Assembly (NCBI GenBank): GCA_035443885.1
Contig: DAOMNO010000004.1
Location: forward strand, 150,709-214,708
Length of the DNA stretch: 64,000 bases
Source of the DNA: DAOMNO01 sp035443885
GTDB taxonomy: Bacteria > Planctomycetota > Phycisphaerae > Phycisphaerales > SM1A02
Direction of reading: 5' to 3'
The notes under the pieces were generated by a model. That model searched no databases, was not told the origin of the DNA, and worked only from the letters and a program-made list of their open reading frames with translations. This document shows, one piece after another, positions 59,144 to 64,000 of this stretch. Both the position numbers and the translations under genes were made by a program. Each line of letters begins with the position of its first letter. Within the stretch, counting starts at the first letter, position 1.

Positions 59144-59896
59144 TCACTTCTTTGCCAGCGTGCCGCGCACTTCATCCTGCACGTACAGGATTCGCCCGCA
59201 CGCGGGGCAGCGGACCATCGATGCACTGGAGCTGATAAGCAAGGACACCTGCTCGAACGGCAGTTGCAGGTTACACGCTCCGCAGGCATATTCCCGGTGT
59301 CTCCGGCTGATTTCCTCAACGGGAGCCATTGCTTCGCCTTCATAGGTCTCGGCAAGGCGATCGAAGATTTGCAGGTCTTTTTCAGGCACGCCGACGGCAG
59401 CCTCACGGCGTTCCGCCTCAAGCTCACTCAATCGCTGGCCGACATCCGCCTCGCGCTCGCGAAGCTGCGCCTCAGCCAGATCGCGAACACGAGCGCGTTC
59501 CGCCACCTGTGCTTCCACCGTGCTGATCTGGCCATCAAGCGATTCGACCTGCTCCATCTCCTTGAGCATGAGGTCTTCAACCTTGCTTCGCTCGGCTCTG
59601 ATGGTGTTGAGTTCTGCAAGCAGCGCGTTGTATTGCTTGTTCGTCGAAGCGCTGTTCAGCTCATTGCGGAGTTTTTCGATTCGCAAATCAAAAGCGGCAA
59701 CCTCGCCTTCGAGATTGCCGATCGTTGCTTGAACCTGTCGCTTCCGCGTGCGCAGTTCTTCAAGTTGTTCGTTCAGCACAGTGAGCTGGTGCGTCTGTGT
59801 GTTGAGGTATCGTTGGGCGGCATCCAGTCTGGTGCGCAGACTTCTGACCTGCGTATCGACCCGGTAGAGATTGAGAAGGGTGTCCATCAAGGTCAT
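59144..59896 (-). CDS. Coiled-coil protein with C-terminal C4 zinc ribbon (COG1579)
   Basis: The 250-residue product has a long coiled coil (about 10-175) and a C-terminal zinc ribbon (CGACNLQ and CPACGRILYV). It matches the COG1579 group often found near DNA-, RNA- or cell-division genes but without assigned function. The ATG at 59896 is chosen; 59887 is also possible. It ends the minus-strand run that includes cdsA and recX. Confidence 0.85.
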   Translation of the reverse strand: MTLMDTLLNLYRVDTQVRSLRTRLDAAQRYLNTQTHQLTVLNEQLEELRTRKRQVQATIGNLEGEVAAFDLRIEKLRNELNSASTNKQYNALLAELNTIRAERSKVEDLMLKEMEQVESLDGQISTVEAQVAERARVRDLAEAQLREREADVGQRLSELEAERREAAVGVPEKDLQIFDRLAETYEGEAMAPVEEISRRHREYACGACNLQLPFEQVSLLISSSASMVRCPACGRILYVQDEVRGTLAKK

Positions 59897-59963
59897 GAGT
59901 GAGGCTGCTCCGAGCCTGGCATCATAGTGCTGCAGCATGAAAATGGGAACCCCGGACCGCCGC

Positions 59964-60824
59964 TCAAATGATCAGCACGAGCAGCCAGTACGCCACTGGA
60001 GCGACGAGTAAAGGCGAATCGATGACATCAAGCACTCCGCCCATGCCCGGCAGGATGCGGGATGAGTCCTTCACGCCTGCACCCCGCTTGAAGAGGCTCA
60101 TGGCCAGATCGCCGAGCTGGCCCACTACCGCAAAGACGCCGCCGGCGATAGCTCCTAGCCAGAGCGGGATGTGATCCGTAGGGTCCGCCAGCCAGCGGCT
60201 CATGGCAGCCATGCCGAGACCGACAAGGGTTGCGAAGACAACCCCACCCGCCAAGCCTTCCCAAGTCTTGCCAGGGCTGAGCCAGGGAATGAGTTTGTGC
60301 CTGCCGATGGCCGTTCCGGTGAAGTACGCGCCGATATCGCAGGATTTCGTCGTCAGAACAACACCGACGATCCACCATGCCGAATGATGCTGCCTGAGCG
60401 CAAGAAAGAAGCCGAGCAGCACGCCGAGATAAGCCATGGCAAGAATTACTGCGCCTGCTGCGGGCAGCACACCGCTCACATTGTTCCCGCGGCTGAACAT
60501 GAGTAACGACACGACGAATACCGAGGTGAGGCTCGTTGGCAGCAGCATCCCCGCTGCTAGTGTCTCAGCGTGTGCTCCGAAATACATCGCCAGCGTGCCT
60601 GCCCAGACCGCTGCGATGGTGAGAGCAATATTCGTGCGAAGCGCGTTGGCTTGAATGATGCGGGTCATTTCAACCGCTGCCAGCCCCCCCGCTACCAATG
60701 CGATCAGCAGCAACAGCCAGCCGCGCGGCCCAATGCCTGCTGCATCAAATCGCTCATCCAGCGCGACTACACCCAGAATCAGGAGGATCAGCAGCGGTCC
60801 GGTGATGAGTCGATACTTGAGCAC
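59964..60824 (-). CDS. cdsA: Phosphatidate cytidylyltransferase
   Basis: CdsA makes CDP-diacylglycerol from phosphatidate and CTP, the branch point of phospholipid synthesis. The 286-residue product has about eight membrane helices and the C-terminal signature VGQLGDLAMSLFKRGAGVKD followed by LPGMGGVLDVIDS. The length is typical. It lies 67 bp from the zinc-ribbon coiled-coil gene on the same strand and just downstream of the rhodanese gene. Confidence 0.95.
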   Translation of the reverse strand: MLKYRLITGPLLILLILGVVALDERFDAAGIGPRGWLLLLIALVAGGLAAVEMTRIIQANALRTNIALTIAAVWAGTLAMYFGAHAETLAAGMLLPTSLTSVFVVSLLMFSRGNNVSGVLPAAGAVILAMAYLGVLLGFFLALRQHHSAWWIVGVVLTTKSCDIGAYFTGTAIGRHKLIPWLSPGKTWEGLAGGVVFATLVGLGMAAMSRWLADPTDHIPLWLGAIAGGVFAVVGQLGDLAMSLFKRGAGVKDSSRILPGMGGVLDVIDSPLLVAPVAYWLLVLII

Positions 60825-60845
60825 GAGCGTTCCCTGCTGCCTGGT

Positions 60846-61187
60846 TCAATATCGTGGAATGGATGGATCAATCTCAAGCGACCAACGGTCAATGCCGCCC
60901 GCCATCGAACTGGCGTGATCGAATCCCGCCTGTCTGAGCGCTCGGGCGACCATCAGCGAACGGCGGCCGGTGTGGCAATACACAACAATCGGACGATCGC
61001 GGTGCGGCTCCAGCTCTGCAAGACGATCGCCCAGTTCATTCATCGGAAGAAACATCGAATCTGCAATGTGCGCCAAGGCACGTTCCTGTTCCGTGCGGCA
61101 ATCCAGCAGCAACATACCGTCACTGCCAGTCGGCAGATGCAATACATCCTTGGGCGTGATCTCAAGCGGCATGCGTGAGTCGTTCAT
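60846..61187 (-). CDS. Single-domain rhodanese-like sulfurtransferase
   Basis: The 113-residue product has one rhodanese domain with catalytic Cys71 in VVYCHTGRRSLMVA and the conserved LLLDCRTEQE near residue 27. Such small GlpE-like proteins move sulfur to thiols or cyanide, but many are uncharacterised. Its ATG overlaps the recX stop by 4 bp, so the two are co-translated. Confidence 0.88.
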   Translation of the reverse strand: MNDSRMPLEITPKDVLHLPTGSDGMLLLDCRTEQERALAHIADSMFLPMNELGDRLAELEPHRDRPIVVYCHTGRRSLMVARALRQAGFDHASSMAGGIDRWSLEIDPSIPRY

Positions 61188-61873
61188 GCGTCGGACTCCT
61201 TCTCAATCGCATAGCCCGATTGATGCAACGCCACGCGGATCGTCTCTTCGTCATAGCCGCGACGTGCAAGTGCGCCGGCCAGACGCCTCGTTTGCGTCGC
61301 GGCATTCAGGCCCTTCATCGTTCGCGCGCGAGCGGCGATGAGCTTTTTCGCTTCATCGACTGCTTCGTGTCCTTCAAGTGTTTCTCGTGCTGCCCGAAGC
61401 GCTGCATCTTCGGGAATCAGCCGTTTAGCGAGCTTCGCCACGATCAACCGCTCCGCAGCAGGCTTGCGTTCGCAGAGTGAACGCGCAATGGCTCGTGCGA
61501 ACTCGGTATCGTCGATCCAGCCGTCGGCTTTAAGCGAGGCCAGCACACGGGCAACAATCGCAGCGGAATACTCCCGCCGCATCAATCGCTCGCGCAGTTC
61601 GCCGCTGGAAAGCTGACGACGACCAAGCATGTTCATCGCGTCCCACCTCGCGCCGCCAAGCTCCACAAGCTCCTTCACTTGTTTTGCAAGCCGAGCATTC
61701 CACCCCTTCCCAACAGCAAGGCCAAGCGATTCCACATCACTCGCGCTGAGCTTGGCCGCAATCCGGCCATTGACCTTGATGCGCCGCATGTTGGGATCGG
61801 CAGGCAGTGGCTCGACGGCAGTAATGGTCGAACCTGCTGCAATGTCTTCAAAGAATGTGGCCTGCTGCGTCAT
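61184..61873 (-). CDS. recX: Regulatory protein RecX
   Basis: RecX limits RecA filament activity. The 229-residue product is helical with three-helix repeats: LGRRQLSSGELRERLMRREY, then YDEETIRVALHQSGY at the end, the family's tandem repeat pattern. It is longer than E. coli RecX (166) through an N-terminal extension (about 1-55) that looks like a small beta domain. recA is not adjacent. Its ATG overlaps the TPR gene stop by 4 bp and its stop overlaps the rhodanese ATG. Confidence 0.88.
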   Translation of the reverse strand: MTQQATFFEDIAAGSTITAVEPLPADPNMRRIKVNGRIAAKLSASDVESLGLAVGKGWNARLAKQVKELVELGGARWDAMNMLGRRQLSSGELRERLMRREYSAAIVARVLASLKADGWIDDTEFARAIARSLCERKPAAERLIVAKLAKRLIPEDAALRAARETLEGHEAVDEAKKLIAARARTMKGLNAATQTRRLAGALARRGYDEETIRVALHQSGYAIEKESDA

Positions 61874-62181
61874 GTGATCGCATCCAGATAGCCGGCAATC
61901 TCGCCGAGTGCCTTGGGGTCGCCCGCATCGGCGGCGCGCTTCAGGCCTTTTTCAAGCACCTGTCTGGCTGCCGTCATGTTGCTCATCGCTTCCAATGATT
62001 TCGCCATGTGGAAATACGCATAGAGATAATCCGGGTCGGATTCGATCGCACGGCTGTAGTACTCCACGGCCCGCGCGTGATCGCTCATCCTCGCGTATTC
62101 CTGCGCCAGACCGTACAGACAGAACGCATCCGTCGGTTCAGCTTCCAGCAGCTTCATGAGCTTTTCGATTCGGTCAGTCAT
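61870..62181 (-). CDS. Small TPR protein
   Basis: The 103-residue product has about two and a half tetratricopeptide repeats (YGLAQEYARMSDHARAVEYYSRAIESDPDYLYAYFHMAKSLE split across two repeats; core motifs AVEYYSRAIESDPDY and AYFHMAKSL). It likely acts as an adaptor. It heads the run with recX, with a 4-bp overlap. Confidence 0.75.
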   Translation of the reverse strand: MTDRIEKLMKLLEAEPTDAFCLYGLAQEYARMSDHARAVEYYSRAIESDPDYLYAYFHMAKSLEAMSNMTAARQVLEKGLKRAADAGDPKALGEIAGYLDAIT

Positions 62182-62233
62182 GGATCAGGGTAAAGACAGT
62201 CGCCCCCTCCGGGATGGATGGTATCCTCATTGC

Positions 62234-63733
62234 ATGAAACCGTGTGCTGTATTGTTCATGACTGTCGTGCTTACGACGGCAGGATGTGGCTCCTCGCCGC
62301 GGCCGGCGCCTCGTGCTGAAACCGTTTCCACGTTGCGAATTACGCAGCATCACGGCGGAACGCATTATCGCACGCTCGTCCGTGATGGCCGTTGGTATCA
62401 GACATTCGGCACGGAACTGCTGGTGCTTGATACCCGCTCCGCGCGGGTGCTGCATCGCGTGGAACTTGGGCGAATCGGCGAAAGCGGCCCCGCGATTGAC
62501 ATGGCCTTCTGGGATGATGAACTGGTCGTCGTCATCGAAGATGAAGCGGTGCTGGAGCTGACACTGCCTGCCGATCGAGCACCGCGACTGGTGGCCCGGC
62601 ATTCCGCATCAAGTCTTGGCATTCTGCCCCGCAGCGTCGCTGTCGTGGAAGGCGATGTGTACGTCTCAGGCGAAGGCGGCGTGGCCAAACTTGGTCACGG
62701 GCGCGTCTTTGAAGCGGAGGGCGAACTCAGCCGCGTCGCGCCGAGCGAATATGGCCCGGTCGTTTGCAGCGGTCGGCGAATCTATCGCCTTGAAGACGGG
62801 CAGTACGTCGGTTCCGCAAGTAAACTGGTTGACATCCGGCAGCCAAGTTCGCGTGCAGCTGCGAGCGGTTGGAAGGAAGGCACGATTGTCTTCGCAAGGC
62901 AGTCCGAACAAGGTGCGCTCGTCGGGTTGATGGGGCGCGATCTTCGTGAACTGGATGCGCAGCAGTTGACCGTGGCCGTGCCGGGCGCGGTTCGCAGCCT
63001 GCGGCTGCTCGACGACATGCTGTGCGTCGTAACCGACACTGAAGTATTGGGGTATGTCGCCCATGATGGGCGACTCGTCAGGCTCATGCAGATTTCGCTC
63101 TACGGAGCGAATGATGTCGCCCGACTGGACGACGATACACTTGCCATTGCAGGGTCATTCGGCCGCACGATGTATCGCGAGCGCATGACGCAACGAGGGA
63201 AAACAGGCGACTTCCTCATGGCGCACCGCGAGCCGAGCAAACTCACCAAAGCAAGAACTGATGGCCGGTATGTGCTTGCTGAAGGCACTGAAGGTGCGTG
63301 GCTTTACCACATCGGCAGCCGAGTCGATCTGACCGACCAGCGGGTTGACGACCCATCACCTGCGCCGCCCCCATCGACGCGTGCCGCCACACTCAATGCC
63401 GAAGCATCGCTTTCCGCAGATGGCATGACCCTCACGCTTACAACGCCCGCAGGCAGCGCGCCCTATCGTGAGCCGCGCGGAAGAATGTACACGGTCATCG
63501 CATCGGACGGCGACTTCTGGGTCGGGCACGACTACGGCATTTCCGTCCTGCGCGACTCCATCGAAATGCGCAGCGCAGGCGATGGCGGCCCACGCGTTCG
63601 TCGCGTCGGCGGATTTCGTCTGGATGGGCCGGTGCGCTACCTCTTCCCCGGTCGCGTGGGCGGCGGTGCAACCTATGTCGCCGAGGCGGGCGGATTCGGC
63701 ATCGCACGCTTCATGCAGGAACCGAAGCCTTAA
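62234..63733 (+). CDS. Lipoprotein with beta-propeller-like repeats
   Basis: The 499-residue product has a lipoprotein signal peptide with lipobox-like TTAGC (Cys18) and then repeated strand-rich segments with Gly-Arg and Asp-Thr patterns (for example LRITQHHGG, LLVLDTRSA, MAFWDDELVVVIEDEA) suggesting a beta-propeller. No catalytic motif is clear. It is probably anchored to a membrane facing the periplasm. The ATG at 62234 is chosen for the lipobox. The start is divergent from the small TPR gene. Confidence 0.75.
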   Translation: MKPCAVLFMTVVLTTAGCGSSPRPAPRAETVSTLRITQHHGGTHYRTLVRDGRWYQTFGTELLVLDTRSARVLHRVELGRIGESGPAIDMAFWDDELVVVIEDEAVLELTLPADRAPRLVARHSASSLGILPRSVAVVEGDVYVSGEGGVAKLGHGRVFEAEGELSRVAPSEYGPVVCSGRRIYRLEDGQYVGSASKLVDIRQPSSRAAASGWKEGTIVFARQSEQGALVGLMGRDLRELDAQQLTVAVPGAVRSLRLLDDMLCVVTDTEVLGYVAHDGRLVRLMQISLYGANDVARLDDDTLAIAGSFGRTMYRERMTQRGKTGDFLMAHREPSKLTKARTDGRYVLAEGTEGAWLYHIGSRVDLTDQRVDDPSPAPPPSTRAATLNAEASLSADGMTLTLTTPAGSAPYREPRGRMYTVIASDGDFWVGHDYGISVLRDSIEMRSAGDGGPRVRRVGGFRLDGPVRYLFPGRVGGGATYVAEAGGFGIARFMQEPKP

Positions 63734-64000
63734 CGCACGTTCACTTCACTCGAACCGAGGTGCGCTGCGATGGTTCGCGAGGCGGACAGTGGGAAACCGC
63801 GGCATCATCAAAAACAGAGACAAATCTGAGGCTCGCGCGCAGGGGATGGCAACTCGCGTCGTATTTTCTTATGACATGACCTCGCAACCAGCCAAAAACC
63901 TCGTTTTTTCCTTGCGTCACTGGGTTTGTGAGGTACGTTACATTCGCGACGCCGGGTCTTCGCACGGGGCGGATATCCGGGATCGTCGCGAATCCTCCAC
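63734..64000. other. Intergenic end of window, no gene seen
   Basis: The last 267 bp hold no supported gene. A T/A-rich stretch (about 63860-63915) might be a promoter region for a gene beyond the window, but no clear -35/-10 pair is visible. Confidence 0.4.

Noticed and set aside
1..64000. CRISPR arrays, insertion sequences, prophage, toxin-antitoxin or restriction-modification loci
   Set aside because: No regularly spaced direct repeats, transposase, integrase, phage structural or nuclease-methylase pairs were seen; the lone EVE protein is in a housekeeping context.
1..64000. Replication origin near parS
   Set aside because: No dnaA, dnaN, gyrB, parA/parB or clustered DnaA boxes (TTATNCACA) were seen; isolated TTATCCA matches fall inside coding sequence.

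Overview
The window is 64 kb of gene-dense, moderately GC-rich bacterial chromosome. It has no rRNA, tRNA, CRISPR array, insertion sequence or phage gene that I can see. The gene set points to a Gram-negative-type planctomycete, most likely of the class Phycisphaerae. The basis is: small proteins carrying the CxxC...CPECG zinc ribbon common in that group, paired LptF/LptG-type permeases, stand-alone pseudopilin clusters, an O-antigen ligase with glycosyltransferases, exported repeat proteins of planctomycete type, and many lineage-restricted membrane proteins. The lineage is inferred from gene families, not from a marker-gene tree.

Layout. 1-9.4 kb: rarA (cut by the window edge), a folate cyclo-ligase, an L,D-transpeptidase, ispH, greA, a YmdB-like phosphodiesterase, a possible non-coding RNA locus with tandem hairpins (about 5.9-6.24 kb), a radical SAM protein and a sigma-54 response regulator. 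9.4-13 kb: a minus-strand cluster of four pseudopilin-type genes. 13-15.7 kb: two LptF/LptG-family permeases. 15.9-24.6 kb: mostly small or membrane proteins of unknown role, a CaCA antiporter, and an intergenic region holding a perfect 24-bp palindrome that contains a canonical ParB-binding parS site (19654-19677). 24.7-30.5 kb: a secreted repeat protein behind a strong sigma-70 promoter, a tightly coupled operon (unknown membrane protein, ogt, ugd) and glyA. 30.5-42.6 kb: MarC, TrmL, an EF-G-like GTPase, a BaiN-type flavoprotein, pyrophosphatase, a methyltransferase, a DUF885 peptidase-like protein, a LOG-family protein, a SpoU methyltransferase and aspartate kinase. 42.7-52.1 kb: a QTMAN-like glycosyltransferase, prmC, an EVE protein, a thioredoxin, an ACT protein divergent from YjbQ, then a surface-glycan cluster (ELM1-like, two GT4 enzymes, O-antigen ligase) and a phosphoesterase. 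52.3-55.5 kb: thrS and infC, the latter apparently starting at an AUC codon behind its own promoter and long leader. 55.5-63.7 kb: a zinc-ribbon protein, a very large exported unknown, nrdR, then a minus-strand run (TPR, recX, rhodanese, cdsA, C4 zinc-ribbon coiled coil) and a lipoprotein.

How they work together. Housekeeping functions (translation, isoprenoid, folate and aspartate pathways, replication restart, nucleotide-reduction control) are interleaved with an envelope-building programme: LptF/G-type transport, the L,D-transpeptidase, UDP-glucuronate synthesis, CDP-diacylglycerol synthesis, glycan assembly and pseudopilins. Many neighbouring genes share 1- or 4-bp stop/start overlaps, indicating translational coupling. 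The most notable non-coding elements are the parS site next to a G-rich tract, the hairpin-repeat locus at 5.9-6.24 kb, and the infC leader with its AUC start. I did not find a clear previously undescribed multi-gene system; the best candidates for something new are the non-coding locus and the large lineage-specific exported proteins.
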